Shown piece by piece: positions 26,775-35,256 of a DNA stretch of 52,180 bases (positions within the stretch are counted from its first letter, which is position 1; each line of letters starts with the position of its first letter). The notes under the pieces were generated by a model, which did no database searches, was not told the origin of the DNA, and saw nothing but the letters and a program-made list of their open reading frames with translations. This DNA is from Brevibacillus invocatus (lineage in GTDB: Bacteria > Bacillota > Bacilli > Brevibacillales > Brevibacillaceae), in NCBI RefSeq assembly GCF_003710915.1, contig NZ_RHHR01000020.1, positions 1 through 52,180 on the forward strand, written 5' to 3'. The position numbers were made by a program, and so were the translations under genes.

Positions 26775-27272
26775 GTGGGCTTATCTTCGACTAACAACCT
26801 GTTTGAATCTTTTCACAGCCCTACCAAAGGGCAATTAACCAAAGATGATGTGTTCTCCCTGATAGAACAGACCATCGCTTCCAATAAAGGCTCCTTCGAG
26901 ATTATCGTGGGTGCCGATTCCCAGCTGAAAAGTCGCGGCACATTCTTTGCTCTGGTCATCACCGTCATTCGGCCCGGTCATGGCGGATCGTTCTTTTATC
27001 ACAAGTTCCAGGAGCAGCGCTACTCCTCACTGCAGCAACGCATTTTTCAGGAAGCGGTCTACGCAGTAGGTTTAGCGACCGAAGTACGCCAATACCTTCG
27101 CGACCACGATCATGACACACCTGTCCGTCTCCATTTTGACATTGGTGCGAATGGACCTACTCGTAAGTTTATCCAGTCTCTACTCAGCTTAGCAGCATCG
27201 AATCAGTTTCGCGCAGAAATCAAGCCTCATTCCTTCTGTGCTTCCACCATTGCCGACAAGTTTACCCGGTAG
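26775..27272 (+). CDS. YkuK-like ribonuclease H-fold protein
   Basis: A protein of the DUF458/YkuK family with a ribonuclease H-like core: IIVGADSQLKSRGTFFALVI (first acidic residue in the GADSQ strand) and later RLHFDIGANGPTRKFIQSLL. I suggest the GTG at 26775 because GGAGGG lies seven bases before it; an ATG at 26769 overlaps that site, and upstream ATG codons have no ribosome binding site. About 165 aa. In this family expression is often sporulation-linked, but the function is unknown. Confidence 0.75.
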   Translation: MGLSSTNNLFESFHSPTKGQLTKDDVFSLIEQTIASNKGSFEIIVGADSQLKSRGTFFALVITVIRPGHGGSFFYHKFQEQRYSSLQQRIFQEAVYAVGLATEVRQYLRDHDHDTPVRLHFDIGANGPTRKFIQSLLSLAASNQFRAEIKPHSFCASTIADKFTR

Positions 27273-27414
27273 CAATGGCCATACACACAGCGGAGCGCTG
27301 CCTTAGCGTAACCGCTATTTTTCTGTCATGTTCAAAGGATTCGTGATACCGTTCATGAAATCCTACTTTTTTAACCTACAGTAACTGTAAAACCTGCACT
27401 TTTCGTTCTTTAAG

Positions 27415-27585
27415 CTATGAACGTTGTACATTCATCTCTTCCCGTAATTTCTGCTCAAAAAGCAGCAGGCGAACCACAAAGTCGTCGCAAGCTGCCTTGC
27501 TTTGTGGCGCCATCATCTGAATTTCATACTCAATCGTCTTTTTCCAAATTTCCAGCTGTCGCAAATTTGCCTCATACGGCTTCAC
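27415..27585 (-). CDS. 56-aa helical protein of unknown function
   Basis: A short gene with GTG start at 27585 preceded by AAGGAGTG. The product is amphipathic and almost entirely helix-forming (KPYEANLRQLEIWKKTIEYE, LLLFEQKLREEM) with one Cys at 33. It lies 61 bases after the stop of the XRE gene on the same strand and probably shares its transcript. No family is recognised. It could be a small regulator or antitoxin-like partner; nothing in the sequence decides this. Confidence 0.65.
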   Translation of the reverse strand: MKPYEANLRQLEIWKKTIEYEIQMMAPQSKAACDDFVVRLLLFEQKLREEMNVQRS

Positions 27586-27646
27586 TGGTTTCACTCCTTA
27601 CCTGCCTTCTGTCTTTATTTTGCTGTTTTAGCAAAACCGATGCGCA

Positions 27647-27868
27647 TTAGAAAACTTGGCGATTGTAAAATAAATCCTGCAGGTCACACCCGAGCTTCCT
27701 GGCCAATATGGGCAAATGAATGGCTTTGAAAGCATACTCGCCCTTCTCATATTTTTGATAGGCAGAGGCGTTTTTGAAGCCCAAAAACTCTGCCATGTCC
27801 TGTTGAGTCCAACCACATTCCGCTCTCCGTTTGGCAATAAACGCAAGATTGATTACTTCCACTTCCAT
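27647..27868 (-). CDS. XRE family helix-turn-helix regulator
   Basis: A 73-aa protein that is essentially one Cro/CI-type helix-turn-helix domain (IAKRRAECGWTQQDMAEFLG, SAYQKYEKGEYAFKA). The start follows GGGGGAGA. It is divergent from a second XRE gene at 28035 with two palindromes in the spacer, and followed by the 56-aa gene. A stand-alone HTH of this size is common in phage-like, conjugative and toxin-antitoxin modules, but no other mobile genes are nearby. Confidence 0.88.
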   Translation of the reverse strand: MEVEVINLAFIAKRRAECGWTQQDMAEFLGFKNASAYQKYEKGEYAFKAIHLPILARKLGCDLQDLFYNRQVF

Positions 27869-27953
27869 TTGCTATTCTCCCCCTCTTGTAAAAATAGCAA
27901 ACTCCTAATTAAAGTCATCATATCGTTTCCATTTTAACAAAGTCAATACAATT

Positions 27954-27993
27954 TTTGTCATTTCGACAAACTTGTTTTTTCCGTTTTGGAAAA
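27954..27993. promoter_or_regulatory. Two 17-bp palindromes between divergent XRE genes
   Basis: TTTGTC-ATTTC-GACAAA (27954-27970) and TTTTCC-GTTTT-GGAAAA (27977-27993) have the same 6-5-6 geometry and centres 23 bp apart, about two helical turns. They are likely binding sites for one or both XRE proteins. Confidence 0.6.
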
Positions 27994-28034
27994 TTGATAA
28001 AATAATATTGCCATAACGGAAAGGTGGTTCCAGC

Positions 28035-28382
28035 ATGTCAGTGGTTGGTAAACGAATCAAATGGCTTCGCGAACAAAAAAAATGGTCCCAGCTCCAACTG
28101 GCTGAGAAGCTGGGGATTCATAATACGGTTCTGTCTCGTATCGAATCCGGCGAGAAAAAAGGTGTCGATTATTATCTTATCTCCCATGTAGCAGACATAT
28201 TTGAAGTCTCAACAGATTTTCTTCACGGCAAAACGGACAACCCCGCTCCCTTTTGGCAACATGCATCCGTTCGAGAGACACAGGCACCCTTTTTTGATCT
28301 GCAAGGTTTGAACGAAAGTGATCTGGCAGAGATAAAAAATCACATCGAATACCTGAAATGGAAAAAGAAAACCCCTCAATGA
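28035..28382 (+). CDS. XRE family helix-turn-helix regulator
   Basis: A 115-aa repressor-like protein: an N-terminal Cro/CI HTH (about 5-62; WSQLQLAEKLGIHNTVLSRI) and a short C-terminal helical region after residue 85 (LQGLNESDLAEIKNHIEYLK), like small Bacillus regulators of the SinR/phage repressor type. The start has AAAGGTGG upstream. No peptidase domain is present. It may repress its own gene and the divergent XRE gene via the palindromes. Confidence 0.88.
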   Translation: MSVVGKRIKWLREQKKWSQLQLAEKLGIHNTVLSRIESGEKKGVDYYLISHVADIFEVSTDFLHGKTDNPAPFWQHASVRETQAPFFDLQGLNESDLAEIKNHIEYLKWKKKTPQ

Positions 28383-28394
28383 GGGGTTTTATTC
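28366..28394. terminator. Bidirectional terminator between XRE and HxlR genes
   Basis: A 10-bp perfect stem AAAACCCCTC/GAGGGGTTTT with a 3-base loop; the stop codons of both convergent genes lie within it. Confidence 0.9.
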
Positions 28395-28730
28395 GTCTAT
28401 GGATGCATGATCAGCGTCCAGCTCGATCCATTGCTGCGACCAGCTTTCAATTCCCTTCAAGACCGGCTCCAAAGCACGGCCTTTATCAGTCAGCGAATAT
28501 TCTACGCGTACGGGTGCTGAATCCGTAAAAACTTGGCGATGCACAAGACCTTCCTTCTCCAAATCCTTCAAGCGTTCAGAGAGTAGCCTTCCGCTTACCG
28601 GCAAAGCTCCTTCCAAGGCACAAAATCGCTGAGGCCCGGAAAGCAATTGATACAATATGAGCCCCGTCCAGCGTTTGCCTAGTAGTTGCATGCCTTTTTC
28701 AAACCTGGGACAGAGGGAAGACTGTTTCAT
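28389..28730 (-). CDS. HxlR/YodB-type redox regulator
   Basis: A 113-aa winged-helix protein of the HxlR family (FEKGMQLLGKRWTGLILYQL; LSERLKDLEKEGLVHRQVF). It carries a single Cys at position 7 (SSLCPRF), the position used by B. subtilis YodB and CatR to sense quinones and diamide by thiol modification. It is divergent from a DoxX gene, and the putative operator has the TACT-N7-AGTA form known for YodB/CatR. This strongly suggests an electrophile-responsive repressor of that gene. Confidence 0.88.
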   Translation of the reverse strand: MKQSSLCPRFEKGMQLLGKRWTGLILYQLLSGPQRFCALEGALPVSGRLLSERLKDLEKEGLVHRQVFTDSAPVRVEYSLTDKGRALEPVLKGIESWSQQWIELDADHASIDE

Positions 28731-28845
28731 AAAATCACCTCATTCTCCTTCCAGTATACCGCTCTTTTATGATTCCTTCAAAACGTATGATGAGAATGGA
28801 GTGTAAATAACGAATCTTGTCTTCATCCACTAGGAATAGAGAGGG

Positions 28846-28889
28846 TTGACAACTCTAATTATTATTGTATACTTACTAACGAAAAGTAA
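28846..28889 (+). promoter_or_regulatory. Promoter of the DoxX gene with HxlR-type operator
   Basis: A -35 TTGACA (28846-28851) and -10 TATACT (28868-28873) have 16-base spacing. TTACT-AACGAAA-AGTAA (28873-28889) contains TACT-N7-AGTA and covers the transcription start, a position suited to repression. Confidence 0.7.
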
Positions 28890-28924
28890 TCTTATTATTA
28901 AACATAAACAATTAGGAGGCCATT

Positions 28925-29335
28925 ATGAATAGTCGTTTTGAATGGAGTGCTCTTATCCTACGCGTCATTGCAGGGATTACCTTTTTTATCCACGGAATTG
29001 CCAAGTTCCAGATGGGATTGGATAACGTGGTCGGATTCTTCGGCAGCATGAGTCTGCCAGCCTTTCTCGCATATGTGGTTACACTTCTGGAAACCATTGG
29101 CGGTCTTGCCCTGATTCTTGGATTGGGTACCCGCATCTTCTCTGGGCTGCTGGGTATTGTCATGGTAGGTGCCATCTTCACTGCAAAGCTTGGCGGTGGA
29201 TTTATGGGAAATGGAACAGGCGCTGGATACGAGCTCGACCTCGCCCTGTTGGCTATGCTGGTTGCATTGGTTATCAGCGGTAGCTCGCTGTACAGTGTTG
29301 ACCGGGTATTCTCCGGGAAAAAAGAAGCTGAATGA
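28925..29335 (+). CDS. DoxX family membrane protein (CatD-like)
   Basis: A 136-aa protein with four membrane helices of the DoxX family (LRVIAGITFFIHGIAKFQMG; LETIGGLALILGLGTRIFSG). TAGGAGGC precedes the ATG. In B. subtilis the DoxX protein CatD is encoded with the catechol dioxygenase CatE under control of HxlR-type YodB and CatR; here no dioxygenase follows, only a decayed MFS gene. A role in electrophile or redox stress is inferred from the regulator. Confidence 0.88.
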   Translation: MNSRFEWSALILRVIAGITFFIHGIAKFQMGLDNVVGFFGSMSLPAFLAYVVTLLETIGGLALILGLGTRIFSGLLGIVMVGAIFTAKLGGGFMGNGTGAGYELDLALLAMLVALVISGSSLYSVDRVFSGKKEAE

Positions 29336-29394
29336 GATTGAGCTGTTAAAAAAGTTGTTAGCCAAAATTAGAGAGAATATTAACGCGGAGCTGC

Positions 29395-30021
29395 ATGGAT
29401 AAAAAATCTATCATCCGTGGGATAGGAGAGATTACATTGCAACGACAGCCCCTATGGCGTAGGGACTTCCTCAGTATTTGTCTCAGCAGTTTGTTTTTGT
29501 TCATCACGTATTACGCCTTGGTGGCTACACTGCCTGTCTACGTCATGGAGGTCTTGAATGGCGGTGATCGAGAAGCTCTCGTTTGCCTATAGTGGATTGC
29601 TATCTTTTATTCCTGTCTATGCGAAAGAACAAGGCATGGTGGAGACCTCCAGCTACTTCTTTGTGATTTATGCCATTATGATTGTCATTTCCCGCCCCTT
29701 TACCTCCTGAGCCAAGCACATAGTCCGGTCATGTTTTTGGTGGCGAGCGGCGTGATTGGACTCGGCTATGGTAGTGTTTTCCCCAGCTTTCAAGCCATCG
29801 CGATCAAATCCGCTCCAAACGAGCGCAGAGGATTGGCAACGGGTACCTACTTTCTTTTGCTTGATACCGGTATGGGGGTTGGCTCATTCGTACTGGGAAT
29901 GATCGCATCGGCCATGAACTACAGCTTTATGTACGTCGTTTCGTATTATACCTTGCATCATCGGAGAGCTGTGATCAGGAAGAAACGAGAGGGCTTGCAG
30001 GTTTTGAACCAGCAAGGGTAA
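29395..30021 (+). pseudogene. Decayed MFS transporter gene
   Basis: Three plus-strand segments keep MFS similarity in order but not as one protein: an N-terminal piece (ICLSSLFLFITYYALVATLP; likely old TTG start at 29437 with AGGAGAG), a middle piece (FAYSGLLSFIPVYAKEQGMV, ending at a stop near 29710), and the last part (GLGYGSVFPSFQAIAIKSAP to 30021). Large parts between them are missing and frames change. The remaining length is about half of an MFS protein, so several deletions are needed to explain it. Confidence 0.85.
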
Positions 30022-30035
30022 TCGCTCCACGCAAA

Positions 30036-30080
30036 CCAAAAAAGCTTCGTTCCCAAAGAGGAATGAAGCTTTTCATTTTT
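30036..30080. terminator. Bidirectional terminator before the hydroxyacid locus
   Basis: A stem of about 14 bp (AAAGCTTCGTTCC against GGAATGAAGCTTT) with T runs on both strands closes the decayed MFS gene and the long minus-strand operon. Confidence 0.9.
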
Positions 30081-30085
30081 TGAAG

Positions 30086-31081
30086 CTATACATCGATTTT
30101 CCTTGCTTGCACAACGTCCTGATTCACCCGATTTCTCGGCGGCTCTCCCATTACTCCCTGGATCAGATTGGCCGCAGCCAGCTCAGCCATCCGTGTCCGA
30201 GTCTGAATGGACGCACTGCCGATGTGTGGCAGCGTGACCACATTGGGCAAAGTCAGAAGCGGATGATCAGGACTGACTGGTTCCTGCTCAAATACATCAA
30301 TTCCCGCTGCCCAAATCTTGTTTTGTTTCAATGCCTCATACAAGGCTGCTTCATTTACAATGCCGCCACGTGCAGTATTGATGAGAATCGCCGAATTTTT
30401 CATCAAGGACAATTCTCTTTCCCCGATCAGGTTCCGGGTCTCTTCCGTATACGGTGTCATCACACAGACAAAATCGGATTCACGCAACAAGCTGTCTAGG
30501 TCGGCATACTCGATTCCCCATGTTTTTTCCGCTTCTTCCTTGCGACTGCGGTTGTGGTAGAGGATACGCATGTCAAAGCCTTTTGCCCGTTTTGCCAGCG
30601 ATTCACCGATCCGACCCATACCAATGATCCCAAGTGTCGCCCCATAGATATCCTGACCGGTTAACAGCATCGGGGACCAAGTTTTCCAGCTTCCCTCGCG
30701 CAGAAAATCAGATGCTTCCACAATTCTACGTGCGGTGGCCATTAACAAGGCAAATGTCAAATCTGCAGTGGTTTCCGTCAGTACACCAGGAGTGTTGGTC
30801 ACGAAGATGCCCTTTTCGGTGGCTGCGGTTACATCGATGTTGTTATAGCCAACAGCCATATTGCTGATGACTTTTAATTGCTTCGCTTTTTGCAATAGTG
30901 CCTCGTCGATCGTCTCCGTCAAGAGACAGAACAAACCGTCTATGTTTTCTATTTTTTCTTCCAATACAGCGCGTGGGACAGGTATGTCTTCCTCCTCCCA
31001 CATCTCTACCTGACAGACTTCGCTGATCTTCTCCAACGTGCTATCGGGAATTCGTCTCGTAATATATACGCTTGGTCGCAA
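30086..31081 (-). CDS. D-2-hydroxyacid dehydrogenase (glyoxylate/hydroxypyruvate reductase type)
   Basis: A 331-aa NAD(P)-dependent enzyme of the D-isomer-specific 2-hydroxyacid family. It has the nucleotide-binding GIIGMGRIGESLA motif and the catalytic Arg (NTARGGIVNE), Glu (DVFEQEP) and His (LPHIGSAS). Similarity is closest in pattern to GyaR/GhrB glyoxylate and hydroxypyruvate reductases, which make glycolate or D-glycerate. It is the last gene of the LacI-TRAP locus, 27 bases after glycerate kinase, which would use its glycerate product. Confidence 0.93.
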   Translation of the reverse strand: MRPSVYITRRIPDSTLEKISEVCQVEMWEEEDIPVPRAVLEEKIENIDGLFCLLTETIDEALLQKAKQLKVISNMAVGYNNIDVTAATEKGIFVTNTPGVLTETTADLTFALLMATARRIVEASDFLREGSWKTWSPMLLTGQDIYGATLGIIGMGRIGESLAKRAKGFDMRILYHNRSRKEEAEKTWGIEYADLDSLLRESDFVCVMTPYTEETRNLIGERELSLMKNSAILINTARGGIVNEAALYEALKQNKIWAAGIDVFEQEPVSPDHPLLTLPNVVTLPHIGSASIQTRTRMAELAAANLIQGVMGEPPRNRVNQDVVQARKIDV

Positions 31082-31108
31082 GGTACACCATCCTCTCTGG
31101 AAAATTTG

Positions 31109-32242
31109 CTATACGAACCGCTTCATGAACCGGATTATCTGCTCCACTCGCTCCTGTGCCCATCCTTCTGCCTGTTCCATGGCCTGCTCAAGGCTACATG
31201 GCTTAGGCACGATCGAAAACCCTGCTAGCAAACCAATCTCATCCATCTGATCACTGGTCAGCTCCATGCCTCCACAAATCGCGATAGTTGGTATCTGATA
31301 AGGCTTAGCTTTTTTACATACGCCAGCAATGACCTTGCCAGCCATCGTTTGCTCATCCAGCTTCCCTTCACCCGTGATGATCAGATCGGCTGCTTGTATT
31401 TTTTGCTCAAAATGAATCGCATCCATGACAAGCTCAATACCAGATTTGAATTCTGCATGAAGAAATGCTAATAACGCAGCCCCCATCCCGCCAGCAGCCC
31501 CGCTTCCTGGCAGATGACGCACGTCAATACCGAGTTGCTTTTCGACTACGTCAGCAAAGCGGGATAGCGCCATATCCAAACGCTGTACCATCTCTGGTGT
31601 AGCACCCTTTTGCGGTCCGAAGACAGCCGAAGCGCCATTGGCACCACATAATGGGTTGTTCACATCGCTGGCAATGGTAAAGGTAGACTCCTGCAGCCTT
31701 TTGTCCAGTCCGGAAAGATCCATGTATGAAAGCTTTTCGAGTGAAGCCCCGCCTTTCGGTAGCAAAACTCCATCCTGATCGTAGAAGGCAGCCCCCAACG
31801 CTTTCAACATGCCTGCACCACCGTCATTGGTAGCACTCCCGCCCAAACCAATGATGAATTTCCGATAGCCTGCGTTAAGGGCGTGTAATACCAGTTCTCC
31901 TGTTCCGAAGCTGCTTGTGATGAGCGGGTTTCTCTCATCGGGCTTCAATAGCGGAAGACCGGAAGCCTGGGCCATTTCGATAATCACAGTAGCATGGTCG
32001 CCAAGGATGCCATAGGCTGCACGAATGGGCCTTCCCAACGGGTCGTTTACCTGTACGAGTCTGGTTTCGCCTTGGGTCGAGTAAACCATATTGTCCACGG
32101 TTCCTTCCCCGCCATCTGCCAATGGGAGCTCGATCACATCAATCTTCGGGTCCGCGGCATGAATGCCCCTGCACACCGCAGCGCATAGGTCACGCGCAGA
32201 TATGGAGCCTTTGAAGGAATCTGGTGCTACTACAATCTTCAT
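31109..32242 (-). CDS. glxK: Glycerate 2-kinase (GarK/GlxK family)
   Basis: A 377-aa kinase of the type that makes 2-phosphoglycerate from D-glycerate. The N-terminal VVAPDSFKGSISARDLCAAV and ELPLADGGEGTVDNMV segments, GLGGSATNDGGAGML, and the C-terminal DLIITGEGKLDEQT are family signatures. It lies 13 bases after the TRAP large subunit gene and before the hydroxypyruvate reductase, giving a route from hydroxypyruvate to glycolysis. Confidence 0.94.
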   Translation of the reverse strand: MKIVVAPDSFKGSISARDLCAAVCRGIHAADPKIDVIELPLADGGEGTVDNMVYSTQGETRLVQVNDPLGRPIRAAYGILGDHATVIIEMAQASGLPLLKPDERNPLITSSFGTGELVLHALNAGYRKFIIGLGGSATNDGGAGMLKALGAAFYDQDGVLLPKGGASLEKLSYMDLSGLDKRLQESTFTIASDVNNPLCGANGASAVFGPQKGATPEMVQRLDMALSRFADVVEKQLGIDVRHLPGSGAAGGMGAALLAFLHAEFKSGIELVMDAIHFEQKIQAADLIITGEGKLDEQTMAGKVIAGVCKKAKPYQIPTIAICGGMELTSDQMDEIGLLAGFSIVPKPCSLEQAMEQAEGWAQERVEQIIRFMKRFV

Positions 32243-32255
32243 TGCCTTCCCCCTC

Positions 32256-33566
32256 TTACTTCAAAATAGATGGCAGCCAGAGAGTTATCTGCGGTAAATA
32301 GGTTACCAACAGGATATCAATAATTAAAATCAAGTAAAACGGCAGCATCGATTTCATGATTTGTTCGATACGTAATCCGGCAATCTGGCAAGCGACGAAT
32401 AAGTTCACGCCTATAGGTGGCGTAACCATGCCAACAGCCAGATTTACAATGATGATAATTCCAAAATGTATGGGATCAATGCCAAATTGCATCGCAACAG
32501 GAGTCAAAATTGGTGCAATAATGACAATGGATGCCCCTGTCTCGAGAAACATCCCGACCAACAGCAAGAGTAGATTGACGAGCAATAGGAAGACGATAGG
32601 ACTGTCAGAAATAGAGACAAACCAGTTGGCGACAAGACTCGGAACCTTTTCTGCCGTAAGCACCCAACCGAGCAAACCCGCATTTCCGATAATGAGCATG
32701 ATGACAGACGTCGATAAAACCGAGCTGCGCAGAATTTCCATCATTTTCGTCTGATTGATGGTACGGTAAACAAACAGACCGAGGACTAGCGCATATCCGA
32801 CTGCAACAGCCGCTGCTTCCGTTGGCGTAAAAATCCCGCCATAGATTCCTCCGAGAATGATGACAGGCATCATCAAAGGCAATACCGCCTTTCGCAATGC
32901 GTCCCATCTTCCCTGCCAGCTCATCATTTTTGCTTCCGCCTCTTGCTCTTCGGCACTCAACACTAATTGACCGTAGCCATTTCGCTTGCTCACGAGATAG
33001 ATCACCAGCATGAGTGAGAGGCTGATGAGAAGCCCAGGACCAATACCCGCCAAAAATAAATCTCCGATCGAGATCGCTGTTCCTGCACTCAATGCAAAGA
33101 TGATCATAGGGATGGAGGGTGGAATGATGACACCCAGCTCACCTGAAACCGCCTGGACAGAGGTCGAAAATGGTTTCGGAAATCCTCGCTTGACCATAGC
33201 TGGGATGAGGATGCTGCCAATCGCTGCGGTCGTCGCGGCACTTGACCCGGAAATAGAGGCAAAAAACATCGCTGTCAATACGGTCACCATACCCAATCCA
33301 CCCGTCATGCGACCCACAATCGAATTGGCCAGGTTGATCAAGCGTTGCGATATCCCGCTGTACTCCATAATGTTACCGGCAAGGATAAAGAACGGAATGG
33401 CCATCAACGGAAAGGAGTCAAGGGAGGAAAATACTCTCTGGATCACGACTTGCAAAGATATTCCGCTGTCCATCATGGCGAAGATACTGGCCAATCCCAT
33501 GGAAAAGGCGACCGGAACACCTAGCGCAAACAGAATGAGCAAACTAGAGAATAAGATCCCCGCCAT
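32256..33566 (-). CDS. TRAP transporter large permease subunit DctM
   Basis: The ATG at 33566 (MAGILFSSLLILFALGVPVA) has GGAGG six bases before it and overlaps the small-subunit gene by 23 bases. The 436-aa protein has about twelve membrane helices typical of DctM (TGASIVIIAPILTPVAMQFG; NLAVGMVTPPIGVNLFVACQ). With DctQ and DctP it forms a sodium-driven binding-protein-dependent importer for carboxylic acids or related acidic ligands. Confidence 0.95.
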   Translation of the reverse strand: MAGILFSSLLILFALGVPVAFSMGLASIFAMMDSGISLQVVIQRVFSSLDSFPLMAIPFFILAGNIMEYSGISQRLINLANSIVGRMTGGLGMVTVLTAMFFASISGSSAATTAAIGSILIPAMVKRGFPKPFSTSVQAVSGELGVIIPPSIPMIIFALSAGTAISIGDLFLAGIGPGLLISLSLMLVIYLVSKRNGYGQLVLSAEEQEAEAKMMSWQGRWDALRKAVLPLMMPVIILGGIYGGIFTPTEAAAVAVGYALVLGLFVYRTINQTKMMEILRSSVLSTSVIMLIIGNAGLLGWVLTAEKVPSLVANWFVSISDSPIVFLLLVNLLLLLVGMFLETGASIVIIAPILTPVAMQFGIDPIHFGIIIIVNLAVGMVTPPIGVNLFVACQIAGLRIEQIMKSMLPFYLILIIDILLVTYLPQITLWLPSILK

Positions 33567-34050
33567 TCTTCTCCTCCCCTTTCTCTGTAAAGATTTCAAT
33601 CAGGACAACCACGCTATTCAGAAATGCCAGAATCGCTCCGACCGGAATCGCAGCATAGGTCCAGGCAACAGGAATGTCCATCGCCCCTGTGCTTTGTCCC
33701 ACCAGATTTGTCATGATTCCAAAGCCGTATTTGATCAGAATGAATAATAGAACGAGATTAATCAGGACAGTGATGACTTCCAGCACTTTTTTTACCTTTT
33801 TGGGGACAAGCTGCTGGATGATTTCAACAGAAATCAAAAGCCCTTTGCGTAAAGCGATCGCTGTTCCCAAAAATACAATCCAAATCATCAGGTAACGAGA
33901 TAACTCCTCTGACCACACAAGTGGGTTTTTCAACACATAGCGAGCGAAAACCTGATATATCGTGAGCAGGGAAATCAATCCGAAGATGATGACAATCAGA
34001 TTAAAAATCCAGAGGTTCATGCGATCTGCTACTGCAATTACATGTCTCAT
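33544..34050 (-). CDS. TRAP transporter small permease subunit DctQ
   Basis: The ATG at 34050 (MRHVIAVADRMNLWIFNLIV) follows GAGGAGG. The 168-aa product has four membrane helices and the DctQ pattern QVFARYVLKNPLVWSEELSR. It overlaps dctM by 23 bases and is 141 bases after the binding protein gene. Confidence 0.93.
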   Translation of the reverse strand: MRHVIAVADRMNLWIFNLIVIIFGLISLLTIYQVFARYVLKNPLVWSEELSRYLMIWIVFLGTAIALRKGLLISVEIIQQLVPKKVKKVLEVITVLINLVLLFILIKYGFGIMTNLVGQSTGAMDIPVAWTYAAIPVGAILAFLNSVVVLIEIFTEKGEEKNGGDLIL

Positions 34051-34152
34051 ATGTCCTCCTCGTAACGTAGCATGCTTACATTCATTCTCAATCACCCCCG
34101 CATGTATCCATCCTTCATTACATACAGGGATCATCGAAAATTGCGGAGAGGA

Positions 34153-34176
34153 GGGGGAAAGGCTGCCCCTTCCCCC
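34153..34176 (-). other. GC-rich hairpin after the TRAP binding protein gene
   Basis: A 7-bp stem GGGGGAA/TTCCCCC without a following T run lies 15 bases after the dctP stop. Such hairpins often stabilise upstream mRNA so that the binding protein is made in excess over the permease subunits. Confidence 0.55.
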
Positions 34177-34191
34177 AATGTTCGTGTCTGT

Positions 34192-35232
34192 TTATTTGGC
34201 CGCCAGTACCTTTTCGTACAGTTCCTTGATTTCTGGGAATTGGTTGTCTACGAATCCTTCCAGCTTGGCCTGGAATGCTGCCAGATCGGGCTCAACCAAA
34301 GTCATGCCTTCCTCCTGCAGCTTGGTCAAAAACTCGCTGTTCCCCTTGTCTACTTGTTCGATAACATACTTTTTGGCTTGTCCATTTGCTGCTTCCATCA
34401 GAGCGTTTTGTTGTTCAGGACTTAGCGAATTGAATTTTTCACCGCTGATGACCATCGCGATCGGTTCACGAACGTGCTCCGTCTTGACCAGGAACTTGTT
34501 TACTTCACTAAATTTAGACGAATAGATCAGGGACAGCGGATTTTCCTGTCCGTCAATCACCCCTTGTTGAATGGCTGTGTACACCTCGCCAAATGCCATC
34601 GGAGTCGGTGCTGCCCCCAGCTGCTGGAAGGATTTTACAAACACAGGACTTTCCGGTACGCGAACCTTTAATCCACTCAGATCTTCAGGCACCTTCACTT
34701 CTTTGTTCACAGTCAGCCAACGAGCACCGCGGTCCCAATAAGTTAATACCTTATATCCCGATTGCTGTTCAATCGTAGCAGATATCTCTTTACCTACTTC
34801 ACCGTCATACACCTTGTTAAAATGCTCTTGATTGTCAAACATGAAAGGTACTGTAAAAATCTTCGCAGCATCAGAGGAACCGGACAGAACACCCGCACCC
34901 CCGATCCAAATATCAGCTGTGCCTACCTTCAACCCTTCAAGAAGGTCCTTGTCTTTCCCTAATGTTCCATCGCCAAATACTTCAATTTTGACGGAACCAT
35001 TTGAGAGCTTTTCCACTTCCGCTGCAAACTGCTCTACCGCTTGTGAATGGATTTCGGCGGATGTCCAGACATGGCCCAATTTCAGCTTCACCGCAGCAGC
35101 AGTCTCCGCCGGTTTACTTTCACCCGCTGCCTGCTGGCTGCCCCCTCCATTCGTTGCTGGTGATGAAGAACAACCAACCAGCAAAGACATTGCTACTGAA
35201 AAAACACCTGCTGCTTTCATCCACTTCTTCAT
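34192..35232 (-). CDS. TRAP transporter substrate-binding lipoprotein DctP
   Basis: A 346-aa extracytoplasmic binding protein with a signal peptide and lipobox (LLVGC, modified Cys 21) followed by a Gly/Ser/Ala linker. The DctP fold is recognisable from LGHVWTSAEIHSQAVEQFAA, the ligand-binding Arg region LSGLKVRVPESPVFVKSFQQ and GAAPTPMAFGEVYTAIQQGV with DGQENPL. It would bind the imported acid; the specific ligand cannot be predicted by eye. Confidence 0.95.
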   Translation of the reverse strand: MKKWMKAAGVFSVAMSLLVGCSSSPATNGGGSQQAAGESKPAETAAAVKLKLGHVWTSAEIHSQAVEQFAAEVEKLSNGSVKIEVFGDGTLGKDKDLLEGLKVGTADIWIGGAGVLSGSSDAAKIFTVPFMFDNQEHFNKVYDGEVGKEISATIEQQSGYKVLTYWDRGARWLTVNKEVKVPEDLSGLKVRVPESPVFVKSFQQLGAAPTPMAFGEVYTAIQQGVIDGQENPLSLIYSSKFSEVNKFLVKTEHVREPIAMVISGEKFNSLSPEQQNALMEAANGQAKKYVIEQVDKGNSEFLTKLQEEGMTLVEPDLAAFQAKLEGFVDNQFPEIKELYEKVLAAK

Positions 35233-35256
35233 ATCTATCTCTCCCCCATTTTTCGA

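Noticed and set aside
27647..28382. Calling the XRE pair a toxin-antitoxin system
   Set aside because: Neither HTH protein has a toxin partner of a known family; the 56-aa protein is too uncharacterised to be named a toxin.
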